A stretch of DNA of 6,689 bases, taken from assembly GCA_003857395.1 (NCBI GenBank), contig RPRC01000287.1:1-6689 (forward strand). Reading direction: 5' to 3'. The position numbers and the translations under genes are program-made. Below, in pieces: positions 1 to 6,278 of the stretch. The notes beneath the pieces are model-generated. The model did not search any database and was not told where the DNA came from. It worked only from the letters and a program-made list of their open reading frames with translations. Source of the stretch: Geobacter sp. Its GTDB lineage: Bacteria; Desulfobacterota; Desulfuromonadia; Geobacterales; Geobacteraceae. Positions within the stretch are counted from its first letter, which is position 1. Every line of letters starts with the position of its first letter.

Positions 1-1037
1 TACAGCATGTACGCGCTGACAACCGTCATGAACAAAAGTACCGCAGGATAGCCCCATCGCCACGTCAACTCCGGCATGTAGCGGAAATTCATCCCGTAAA
101 CCCCGGCGATGAAGGTCAGCGGGATGAAGATGGTGGCAATGACTGTCAAAACTTTCATGACCTCGTTCAGTCGGTTACTGGCGCTGGAAAGATAAATGTC
201 AAGCATGCCGGAGATCATGTCGCGGAAAGTTTCCAAGCTATCAATGGCGTGAATCGCATGATCGTAGACATCGCGGAGATAGACCCTGGTAGCTTCGGTG
301 ACGAGAGTGGAATCTTCACGCTGCAAGTTGTTCAAGACCTCCCGCAGCGGCCATACGGAACGGCGGATGGAAATAAGATCCCTTTTGAGCAGGTGGATCT
401 CACGGAGAGTCTGGGCAGCAGGGTTCGCCACGAGAGCATCCTCAAGGGCTTCCATCCGCTCTCCAAGATGTTCCAGGACGATAAAATAATTATCCACTAT
501 CGTATCAAGCAGGGAATAGGCAAGATAGTCGGCGCCCGACTTGACAGTGCGTCCCTTTCCCGTTCTGATCCGCTCGAGAATCTCATTAAAAACCTTGCTC
601 TCCTTTTCCTGAAAGGAAATCACGTAGTTCTGGCCGAGAATCAAACTGATCTGTTCCGTTTCCATGGGGCAGGTACCACCGTTGCAGGAAAATGCCCGAA
701 AGACGATATAAAGGTACTCACCGAAATCCTCCACCTTGGGACGCTGGTCGGTATTGAGAATATCTTCCACCACAAGTGGATGCAGACCAAAACACTCCCC
801 CAGTTTTGCCACAAGTTCCACCTGGTGAACGGAACTTACGTCAATCCAGGTTACCGTAGAAACATCACTGCACGGAAAACAATCGGTAAGTTCGGAGATC
901 GACGCCTCCCTGACCTTACCCTCCTGATATTCGACAACGGTAACCTTGGCCTTGCCGGCGCCCTTGTCACCAACATAGACAAGGGAACCCGGCGGGAGCC
1001 CCGCTTTCACGGATCTTTTCTTCACTATCCTGGCCAT
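1..1037 (-). CDS. corA: CorA magnesium/cobalt transporter, C-terminus cut by window edge
   Basis: Pentameric inner-membrane channel that takes up Mg2+ (and Co2+). 345 residues are visible. The N-terminal cytoplasmic domain carries family stretches such as GLPPGSLVYVG (about 13-23), HPLVVEDILNTDQRPKVEDF (about 89-108) and the stalk-helix segment WPLREVLNNL. The signature YGMNF is at 314-318, following transmembrane helix 1 (about 296-313); helix 2 begins near 328. The GMN position (315-317) nearly matches that of Thermotoga maritima CorA, a 351-residue protein, so I infer only about nine residues, the basic cytoplasmic tail, are missing off the left edge. The ATG at 1037 has a GGGGAG ribosome site 6 nt upstream. 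It lies 21 bp downstream of dgt on the same strand, so the two are probably cotranscribed. Assignment to the CorA family is near certain; the exact ion in this organism is inferred. Confidence 0.97.
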   Translation of the reverse strand, partial: MARIVKKRSVKAGLPPGSLVYVGDKGAGKAKVTVVEYQEGKVREASISELTDCFPCSDVSTVTWIDVSSVHQVELVAKLGECFGLHPLVVEDILNTDQRPKVEDFGEYLYIVFRAFSCNGGTCPMETEQISLILGQNYVISFQEKESKVFNEILERIRTGKGRTVKSGADYLAYSLLDTIVDNYFIVLEHLGERMEALEDALVANPAAQTLREIHLLKRDLISIRRSVWPLREVLNNLQREDSTLVTEATRVYLRDVYDHAIHAIDSLETFRDMISGMLDIYLSSASNRLNEVMKVLTVIATIFIPLTFIAGVYGMNFRYMPELTWRWGYPAVLLFMTVVSAYML

Positions 1038-1043
1038 CCAATA

Positions 1044-1049
1044 CTCCCC
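1044..1049 (-). promoter_or_regulatory. Ribosome binding site of corA
   Basis: GGGGAG on the minus strand, 6 nt before the ATG at 1037. It sits inside the 21-bp dgt-corA gap and supports this start over in-frame alternatives. No promoter fits in the gap, in line with an operon. Confidence 0.7.
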
Positions 1050-1058
1050 GGTTTTTCC

Positions 1059-2207
1059 TCAAACCCTCTCATAAGGTTCGAACAGACGCTTGTACTCATC
1101 CAGCGCGAAACGATCGGTCATTCCGGCGATATAATCGCATATCACCCTCTCCCGGACAGTGCGGTCCATCTTCTTCAGGTATTTCCGGGGAAGGAGCGTA
1201 GGATGCTTCAGATAGGCCTCGAAGAGCTGAGTCAGGTAACTTTCGGCCTTGACCCGCATTCTCTCGACCTTATGATGACGATACAGGTTAACCATGAGAA
1301 ACTGTTTAAGCTTTTTGTTCTGTTCCGCAATTTCAGGACTGAATGCCACCACTTGGCGGTTGACGCGACGCAGGTCATCGAGGGTGCGGATTCCGAAGTT
1401 TTCGATATTCTCCAGGGTAGTGGCGCAGAGATCCTTGATGAGACGACCGATCAGTGCACTGATAACCTGATGCTTGCAGCGTTCAGGATCAAGCCCCGGA
1501 TACTGAGCGGCAATCAGGTCGTGAACCTCTCGCCATATTTCCACCGTTTGCAGCTGATCAAGGCTAATCAGACCAGACTTGAGCCCATCATCGATGTCGT
1601 GGTTGTTATAGGCTATCTCATCGGCAAAGTTAATGATCTGGGCCTCTATCGTGGGAACAATGCCCGGCTGCATATCGATCATAATATCGGCGGGGCTATC
1701 GTACGGAGATTTATGCTTGATGATTCCTTCCCGCGTCTCCCAGGAAAGATTGAGACCGTTAAAACCCGGATAGCGTTCTTCCAGGTGGTCGACGACCCGC
1801 AGCGACTGCAGGTTATGCTCGAACCCACCATGTTCCTCCATGAGGTGGTTCAGAACCTCCTCACCGGTATGGCCGAAGGGGGTGTGACCCAGATCGTGCG
1901 CCAGAGCAAGCGCTTCGGCAAGCTCTTCGTTGAGACGCAGACGCCGGGAAATGGCCTTGCCGATCTGGGCGACTTCAAGGGAATGAGTGAGACGGGTACG
2001 GTAGTAATCACCCTCGTGGTTAACGAAAACCTGTGTTTTATACTCAAGCCTGCGAAAAGCCGCGCAGTGAATAATTCTATCGCGATCCCTTTCGAATGCT
2101 GGCCGGTCGTCGCGGAACACTTCCGGGTAGCGCCTGCCCAGTGACAGGCAACTCTTGGCGGCAAACCCTGCGAGATCGGGGCGTTCTCCGGAAAAAGCTG
2201 AATTCAT
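1059..2207 (-). CDS. dgt: Deoxyguanosinetriphosphate triphosphohydrolase-like protein (HD domain)
   Basis: Cytosolic metal-dependent HD-domain enzyme that hydrolyses dNTPs to deoxynucleoside and triphosphate, helping set the dNTP pool. The 382-residue length fits the shorter dGTPase-like subfamily rather than the roughly 500-residue E. coli Dgt. Visible features are the N-terminal RIIHCAAFRRLEYKTQV segment (44-60), NHEGDYYRTRLTHSLEVAQ (63-81), the metal-ligand set H75, H104-D105 in AHDLGHTPFGH (103-113) and D196 in NFADEIAYNNHDIDD (193-207). The complete H...HD...D set suggests an active enzyme. The start is ATG at 2207, preceded by GGGAGGGA 7 nt upstream and a good promoter at 2235-2262. It is first in a dgt-corA pair. 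Substrate preference (dGTP versus mixed dNTPs) cannot be read from the sequence. Confidence 0.95.
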   Translation of the reverse strand: MNSAFSGERPDLAGFAAKSCLSLGRRYPEVFRDDRPAFERDRDRIIHCAAFRRLEYKTQVFVNHEGDYYRTRLTHSLEVAQIGKAISRRLRLNEELAEALALAHDLGHTPFGHTGEEVLNHLMEEHGGFEHNLQSLRVVDHLEERYPGFNGLNLSWETREGIIKHKSPYDSPADIMIDMQPGIVPTIEAQIINFADEIAYNNHDIDDGLKSGLISLDQLQTVEIWREVHDLIAAQYPGLDPERCKHQVISALIGRLIKDLCATTLENIENFGIRTLDDLRRVNRQVVAFSPEIAEQNKKLKQFLMVNLYRHHKVERMRVKAESYLTQLFEAYLKHPTLLPRKYLKKMDRTVRERVICDYIAGMTDRFALDEYKRLFEPYERV

Positions 2208-2234
2208 GCAGTGATCCCTCCCTGTAAATTTTTT

Positions 2235-2262
2235 ATTAAACCCTACTCAACTCCCATGTCAA
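2235..2262 (-). promoter_or_regulatory. Sigma70-type promoter for dgt-corA
   Basis: On the minus strand a perfect -35 TTGACA (2262-2257), a 16-nt spacer, and TTTAAT (2240-2235; five of six to TATAAT) continuing into an A-rich tract. The predicted transcription start is near 2228, giving a leader of about 20 nt that holds the GGGAGGGA ribosome site (2222-2215). The short leader leaves no room for a riboswitch. Confidence 0.7.
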
Positions 2263-2276
2263 CAACAAACTTACCC

Positions 2277-2306
2277 TTGACTCACGAAACCGTGTCATGC
2301 TAACTT
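2277..2306 (+). promoter_or_regulatory. Possible promoter for the aldolase-rsmD-coaD cluster
   Basis: TTGACT (2277-2282; five of six to TTGACA), then 18 nt, then TAACTT (2301-2306), which matches TATAAT at only three positions but has TG one base upstream (2298-2299) like an extended -10. It lies back-to-back with the dgt promoter, so the two could compete or share control. The weak -10 keeps this tentative; another promoter inside 2208-2352 is possible. Confidence 0.3.
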
Positions 2307-2352
2307 TTTCCAGTATTTCTCGGTAATTTCGATTCCATGATTGGGATATCTC

Positions 2353-3438
2353 ATGAATGAAAATCTGCTGGATCTTGTTCCGGAACATATCAGGGGCTTG
2401 CTCGGAACAAACACCAAGGTTTGCCTCCTGAGTGGCCTCGATGTTTTTACCGCACTGAAAGACGAAAACCAGATCGTGATGGCCTGCAATGCCAGGATAA
2501 AGCACGCAATTCCGGGCATCATGAAGGCTGCCCAAGAACTGGACGCGGTTGTGGCCTTCGAGCTCACCACCACGGAGGGCGGTCTTGACGGCGGTTACAC
2601 CGGACAAACTCCGGAACTCTACGTCTCTACTATCATCGACTACGCCGTATCCTGTGGTTTTAGCAAGCCCTTTGTCATTCATGCCGATCATATTACCGTC
2701 AAAAATGCCGGGAAACGTGAACTGTCCGATGCCGGACGCCTCATTGCCGCACAGATCGAGGCAGGCTACACCTCCTTTGCCATCGATGCTTCCTTCAATG
2801 CACTTTCCGACAACATCAACATCGTAACACAACTCAGTGAGCCGATCATCGCCAAAGGCTACGGCCTGGAAGTGGAATTGGGCGAAATGCCCCTTTTCGC
2901 GAACCGATCAGCCCTTACCACTCCGAGCGAAACAAAAGAATTTTTGTCCAAACTGGCGGCAAAAGGCTGTACGCCGCAACTGCTTGCCATCAACAACGGC
3001 TCGAAGCGAGGCAACTATCTTGAAGGCGAGATTGTCCGGATAGACCTTGAACGTACAAAGAAGATCCACGACGTCGCCATTTCATTTGGAGTGTCAGGAC
3101 TGGTACAGCATGGCATTACCGGGACACCTCTCCACCTTGTGGGAAAACTGGCCGAGTATGGAATCCGCAAAGGCAACATCGGCACACTCTGGCAGAATGT
3201 CACCCATGCCGGACTTCCCCTCGACCTCATGGATGCCATGCGCAGCTGGGCGCGGGAAAATAACCAGGACATCAAATACGCAACAAAAATTTTCAAGGCT
3301 GATATCGACGCCATCCCAAAAGAAAATATCAAAATGATCCATGAGATGGCCTACCGGGAGGCAAAGGAGTTTTTGACCGCCTTCCGAGCAAAGGGAAGTG
3401 CATCAAAACTCGCAGCCATCCGGGGAAAAAGTCGGTGA
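2353..3438 (+). CDS. Divergent class II (fructose-bisphosphate-type) aldolase
   Basis: TIM-barrel protein of the class II ketose-bisphosphate aldolase family, 361 residues from ATG 2353. Enzymes of the family cleave or form fructose- or tagatose-1,6-bisphosphate with a divalent metal. Motifs in order: VIHADHIT (108-115; D112 catalytic and H113 metal-ligand equivalents), SFAIDAS (141-147), LEVELGEM (172-179), NNGSKRGNY (214-222), LVQHGITGTP (250-259; H253 ligand equivalent) and KGNIGTL (273-279). Against the usual GxxHGxY the fourth motif has Arg219 where the second metal-binding His is expected, and NIGTL replaces the phosphate-binding NIxTD. The fold family is clear but canonical activity is not assured. 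A TTG at 2341 would add four residues; ATG 2353 is preferred because a modest GGGA lies 6 nt upstream. The stop overlaps the rsmD start. It could be annotated fba, but I leave the symbol empty because the substrate is uncertain. Confidence 0.85.
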   Translation: MNENLLDLVPEHIRGLLGTNTKVCLLSGLDVFTALKDENQIVMACNARIKHAIPGIMKAAQELDAVVAFELTTTEGGLDGGYTGQTPELYVSTIIDYAVSCGFSKPFVIHADHITVKNAGKRELSDAGRLIAAQIEAGYTSFAIDASFNALSDNINIVTQLSEPIIAKGYGLEVELGEMPLFANRSALTTPSETKEFLSKLAAKGCTPQLLAINNGSKRGNYLEGEIVRIDLERTKKIHDVAISFGVSGLVQHGITGTPLHLVGKLAEYGIRKGNIGTLWQNVTHAGLPLDLMDAMRSWARENNQDIKYATKIFKADIDAIPKENIKMIHEMAYREAKEFLTAFRAKGSASKLAAIRGKSR

Positions 3439-4010
3439 GGGTCATAGGGGGCACCTCCCGAGGACGACGGCTGCATACCCCGCGCGGACTAAGCGTCAGA
3501 CCCACATCGGACAAGGTAAAGGAAGCACTTTTCAACATCCTTGCCGGGATGCTGGGACCATTGGAAGGATGTGCGGTGCTCGACATTTTTGCCGGAACAG
3601 GGAATCTGGGAATCGAGGCCCTGAGCCGCGGCGCAAAGAGCGCCGTCTTTATTGACAGCAACCGGGACTCGACTGCAATTATTTCCAAAAACCTCTCCTT
3701 GACCGGATTCACGGACAGGAGTCGGGTAATCCTCAAGGATTTCAGCCATGCTCTCGGCAAACTGGAATCCGCTGGAGATGTTTTTCAGTTGATTATTATT
3801 GACCCGCCGTATCAAAAAGGGCTAACCGAGAAATGTCTCGAACTGCTCCAGAAAAGTACGATTGTCGATGAGCAAACCGTGGTTATCGCGGAATACTCCT
3901 CCCGCGAAGACATTGCCGATTGCCATGGATGTCTTCAGCAAATCGATAAAAGAGTCTATGGCGATACAGCCCTGGCCTTCTTTACCACAATGCAGAAAGG
4001 CTCAAACTGA
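3435..4010 (+). CDS. rsmD: 16S rRNA (guanine(966)-N(2))-methyltransferase RsmD
   Basis: Rossmann-fold, SAM-dependent enzyme that methylates N2 of G966 in 16S rRNA during small-subunit assembly. It has 191 residues, the usual RsmD length. The N-terminal MRVIGGTSRGRRL and VRPTSDKVKEALFNIL (21-36) are typical of the family. SAM-binding motif I is VLDIFAGTGNLGIEALSRGA (48-67), and catalytic motif IV is IIIDPPY (120-126). The start is GTG at 3435, in a GTGA overlap with the stop of the aldolase gene; a GGGGA about 7 nt upstream and the conserved N-terminus support it. The stop overlaps the coaD ATG by one base. The rsmD-coaD pairing is common in bacteria, whereas coupling to an upstream aldolase is less usual. 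Complete, with no missing key residues. Confidence 0.96.
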   Translation: MRVIGGTSRGRRLHTPRGLSVRPTSDKVKEALFNILAGMLGPLEGCAVLDIFAGTGNLGIEALSRGAKSAVFIDSNRDSTAIISKNLSLTGFTDRSRVILKDFSHALGKLESAGDVFQLIIIDPPYQKGLTEKCLELLQKSTIVDEQTVVIAEYSSREDIADCHGCLQQIDKRVYGDTALAFFTTMQKGSN

Positions 4011-4492
4011 TGAAAAAAATCGCCGTGTATCCCGGCTCTTTCGATCCAATCACCTTCGGTCACCTGGACATTATCAACCGCGCCCTGAAACTGTTTGATG
4101 AAGTGATTGTCGCCGTCGCCAACAACGAACAAAAGAACCCTCTCTTCACCGTTGATGAAAGGGTTGCCATGATCAAATCGGTCATGAAGGACAATACGCG
4201 GGCAACTGTTGATACCTTTGACGGTCTTCTGGTAGACTACGCCCGCTCCTGCAAGGCTCAGGCAATCGTCAGGGGCCTGCGGGCAATTTCTGATTTCGAG
4301 TATGAACTCCAGATGGCCCAGATAAACCGCGGTATTTCCCGTGAAGTTGAAACGGTATTTTTCATGACCTCGGTTTTCTACAGTTTTCTTTCTTCATCCA
4401 TTGTTAAGGAAGTATATTCACTGAAAGGGCCAATCGACGGCCTCGTACCCCCCCTGGTAAAAAAAGCGCTCGACAAGAAATTCAATCGATAA
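4010..4492 (+). CDS. coaD: Phosphopantetheine adenylyltransferase
   Basis: Cytosolic nucleotidyltransferase catalysing the penultimate step of coenzyme A synthesis: 4'-phosphopantetheine plus ATP gives dephospho-CoA plus pyrophosphate. It has 160 residues, essentially the E. coli CoaD length. Key motifs are all present: YPGSFDPITFGHLDI (7-21) containing the T/HxGH nucleotidyltransferase signature (T15-H18), IVRGLRAISDFEYELQMAQ (86-104), and the C-terminal FLSSSIVKEV (126-135) that contacts ATP. ATG 4010 overlaps the rsmD stop as TGATG, and GAAAGG lies 9 nt upstream, so translation is probably coupled. It is followed by a 50-bp gap before the aminotransferase. The assignment is secure. Confidence 0.98.
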   Translation: MKKIAVYPGSFDPITFGHLDIINRALKLFDEVIVAVANNEQKNPLFTVDERVAMIKSVMKDNTRATVDTFDGLLVDYARSCKAQAIVRGLRAISDFEYELQMAQINRGISREVETVFFMTSVFYSFLSSSIVKEVYSLKGPIDGLVPPLVKKALDKKFNR

Positions 4493-4532
4493 CTACCTGG
4501 GCGTATGCATCTGCATCCGCCTTCCCATACAT

Positions 4533-4536
4533 GGAG
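4533..4536 (+). promoter_or_regulatory. Ribosome binding site that decides the aminotransferase start
   Basis: GGAG sits 6 nt before ATG 4543. Because it overlaps the earlier in-frame ATG at 4531, which has no purine-rich site of its own, it argues for starting at 4543. The resulting N-terminus, MKLADRV, matches the usual start of this enzyme group. Confidence 0.7.
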
Positions 4537-4542
4537 ACACTC

Positions 4543-5736
4543 ATGAAATTAGCAGACCGCGTACACCGAATCCAGCCCTCACCAACCCTCGTCATCGATG
4601 CCAAGGCAAAGGCCCTCAAGGCCGAGGGCATTGACATTATCGGCTTCGGCGCCGGAGAGCCCGACTTCGGCACACCACTCAATATCAGGGAAGCAGCAAA
4701 ACGGGCAATCGACGAAGGGCATACCCGCTACACCCCTGTTGGCGGCACCGACGAACTGAAAAATGCCATCATCGACAAACTCCAGCGGGATAACGGCCTT
4801 ACTTTCTCCCGAGACCAGATTTCCGTTGCCTGCGGGGCAAAACATTCCCTCTACAATATTTCTCAGGCCCTTATTCAAGAGGGTGACGAGGTCATCATCC
4901 CCGCACCCTACTGGGTCTCCTATCCAGATCAGGTTCTCCTGGCCGGCGGCACCCCGGTTTTCATCCAAACCGATGAGAAGACCTCTTTCAAAATCACCCC
5001 GGAGCAGTTGGAAAAAGCCGTAACGCCGCGAACCAGGGCGCTGATTCTTAACTCACCCTGCAACCCGACCGGAAGCGCTTACAGCAAAGCAGAATTGCAG
5101 GAAATAGGCAAGGTCTGCCTCCGTTATGATTTCATCATCATCTCCGATGATATTTACGAAAGCCTTCTCTATGACGGCATCCCGTTCTTTAATATCGCCT
5201 CGGCAGTTCCTGAACTGGTTCCGAGGACAATTGTCGTCAATGGAGTTTCCAAAACCTATGCCATGACCGGATGGCGAATCGGCTACGCCGCCGGGCCGAA
5301 AGATGTTATCGGGGCAATCACCAAAATGCAGTCTCAATCCACCTCCAACCCCTCTTCCGTGGCCCAGAAAGCCGCAGTAGAGGCCCTGAGCGGTCCCCAG
5401 GATGCCGTGGCCATGATGAAAGGTGAATTCGAGAAGCGCCGCACCTACATAGTCGACCGCCTGAATGCCGTTAAAGATATCTGCTGTTTTCGTTCAACCG
5501 GGGCGTTCTATGCATTCCCGAACGTCTCTGCCTTGTACGGAAGATCTTTCGCAGGTAAAAGCATCCGGAACTCCAGCGAACTGGCAGCGTATTTGCTCGA
5601 TGAAGCCAGAGTGGCCGTAGTTCCCGGCATAGCTTTCGGCGCTGACAATTACATACGACTCTCCTACGCCACAAGCCTGGACAATATCCGGATTGGCATC
5701 GACCGCATTGAAAAAGCCGTCAACGACCTGAACTGA
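4543..5736 (+). CDS. aspC: Aspartate aminotransferase, class I subgroup Ib (PLP-dependent)
   Basis: Cytosolic fold-type I aminotransferase exchanging amino groups between aspartate and 2-oxoglutarate; some subgroup Ib members also act on prephenate. 397 residues from ATG 4543. Visible landmarks: GFGAGEPDFGTP (34-45) and YTPVGGTDELK (63-73) in the substrate/PLP region; the NPTG motif with N174; SDDIYE with D202 and Y205, which contact the cofactor ring; and GVSKTYAMTGWRIGY with PLP-anchoring K237 and phosphate-side R245. STSNPSS (266-272) is typical of subgroup Ib, and R372 in YIRLSYAT matches the alpha-carboxylate-binding Arg. An upstream ATG at 4531 would add four residues but is less likely because of the GGAG position. 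It lies 50 bp after coaD and 41 bp before the DUF1858 gene, without a visible promoter or terminator, so probably in the same transcript. Confidence 0.94.
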   Translation: MKLADRVHRIQPSPTLVIDAKAKALKAEGIDIIGFGAGEPDFGTPLNIREAAKRAIDEGHTRYTPVGGTDELKNAIIDKLQRDNGLTFSRDQISVACGAKHSLYNISQALIQEGDEVIIPAPYWVSYPDQVLLAGGTPVFIQTDEKTSFKITPEQLEKAVTPRTRALILNSPCNPTGSAYSKAELQEIGKVCLRYDFIIISDDIYESLLYDGIPFFNIASAVPELVPRTIVVNGVSKTYAMTGWRIGYAAGPKDVIGAITKMQSQSTSNPSSVAQKAAVEALSGPQDAVAMMKGEFEKRRTYIVDRLNAVKDICCFRSTGAFYAFPNVSALYGRSFAGKSIRNSSELAAYLLDEARVAVVPGIAFGADNYIRLSYATSLDNIRIGIDRIEKAVNDLN

Positions 5737-5777
5737 TACGTTCCACTGCACCATTTCTACCGTAACGAGGAGACGCC

Positions 5778-5972
5778 ATGATTACAAGAAATATGAAAAT
5801 CGGAGAAATCTGCCGCCGTTATCCGCAGACAGTCCCCGTACTTAAGAATTTCGGACTTGACTGTCTCGAGTGCCAGATCGCAGACCTGGAAGACCTGGAG
5901 CACGGCGCAGGAGTACATAAAGTGGACATGGAAAAGCTTCTTGAAGAATTGAACCGCATTATCGCTGAATAA
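5778..5972 (+). CDS. DUF1858 small protein with CxxC redox-disulfide motif
   Basis: Small soluble protein of 64 residues in the DUF1858 / hybrid-cluster-protein-associated disulfide family (TIGR03980 type). The family pattern is a short helix, a hydrophobic VLKNFGLDC turn, then CxxC (here C29-L-E-C32), and a C-terminal helix rich in Leu and Glu (VDMEKLLEELNRII). An extra cysteine is at C12. The pair C29/C32 could form a redox disulfide or bind metal; this is inference. No hybrid-cluster protein gene is present in the window. The start is well supported: GAGGAG at 5767-5772 is 5 nt before ATG 5778. The gene closes the plus-strand cluster and is followed after 14 bp by a perfect hairpin. Its function is not established. 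Confidence 0.85.
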   Translation: MITRNMKIGEICRRYPQTVPVLKNFGLDCLECQIADLEDLEHGAGVHKVDMEKLLEELNRIIAE

Positions 5973-5986
5973 TGACGGAACATTGA

Positions 5987-6023
5987 CGTCACACCAGGAA
6001 AGCCCTTTTTACCTGGTGTGACG
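5987..6023 (+). terminator. Strong hairpin after the DUF1858 gene, possible terminator
   Basis: A perfect 12-bp stem pairs 5987-5998 (CGTCACACCAGG) with 6012-6023, around a 13-nt loop AAAGCCCTTTTTA. Its position right after the last gene of the cluster suggests transcript termination or 3'-end protection. The U-rich run lies in the loop and none follows the stem, so it is not a textbook intrinsic terminator. With A6011 bulged, the loop A and T runs could extend the stem by about three pairs. Confidence 0.5.
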
Positions 6024-6133
6024 GTTCCATTCCCTCCCAAGCATCAACAACAGGCAGGCAGTCATGGCAGGCCTTCGCCCCGCTATCGATCCTCCAGCAA
6101 CCGACGTCGGGAGAGAAACCGATACACCCTTTT

Positions 6134-6150
6134 GCCGGCATCTGGCCGGC
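6134..6150 (+). repeat. GC-rich inverted repeat in the sensor leader
   Basis: GCCGGC (6134-6139), 5-nt spacer, GCCGGC (6145-6150). Each arm is itself palindromic, so it reads as a direct repeat or as a 6-bp hairpin. It could be an operator-like double site or leader RNA structure. Short enough that chance is possible. Confidence 0.35.
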
Positions 6151-6206
6151 CGCATTTCTACACACTGCTTGCGACCGTGGCTTTTTCCGTCTCTGCAGCT
6201 TTCCCG

Positions 6207-6227
6207 ATGCCGCCTTCCGGCATTTTT
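6207..6227 (+). terminator. Terminator- or attenuator-like hairpin before the sensor gene
   Basis: ATGCCG (6207-6212), 5-nt loop, CGGCAT (6218-6223), then four T (6224-6227). It has the shape of a weak rho-independent terminator and lies about 55 nt before the GTG start. If the sensor transcript starts upstream of it, it could act as an attenuator; otherwise it may end read-through from the upstream cluster. Confidence 0.4.
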
Positions 6228-6271
6228 CCGGTCGTCTATCAGAATCAGTACATTTTGTGTCCCAGCCCCGT

Positions 6272-6278
6272 AAGGAGG
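6272..6278 (+). promoter_or_regulatory. Strong ribosome binding site for GTG-started sensor gene
   Basis: AAGGAGG, an almost full match to the anti-Shine-Dalgarno, 4 nt before GTG 6283. The next in-frame ATG (residue 32) would remove the first membrane helix and has no comparable site, so the GTG start is preferred. Confidence 0.8.

Noticed and set aside
249..2144. Plus-strand 631-residue open frame as a protein-coding gene
   Set aside because: It is antisense to corA and dgt, both confidently identified with intact motifs, and has no recognisable domain. Its length follows from shared codon register and avoidance of TTA, CTA and TCA codons.
2341..2352. TTG 2341 as the aldolase start
   Set aside because: No purine-rich site lies before it, and ATG 2353 four codons later has GGGA at suitable spacing; the family does not require the extra residues.
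2337..2360. Seven-codon upstream reading frame (ATG 2337 to TGA 2358-2360) overlapping the aldolase start as a leader peptide
   Set aside because: There is no ribosome site before its ATG and no amino-acid run suggesting attenuation; a frame this short is expected by chance.
2236..2832. Minus-strand 198-residue frame over the aldolase start
   Set aside because: It overlaps the intergenic promoters and the conserved aldolase N-terminal half, shows no family resemblance, and would end just upstream of the dgt start.
6137..6150. Sigma54 promoter (GG-10-GC spacing) in the sensor leader
   Set aside because: Only the GG and GC doublets fit; the TT before GC and the rest of the -24 element are missing, and the match comes from the GCCGGC repeats.
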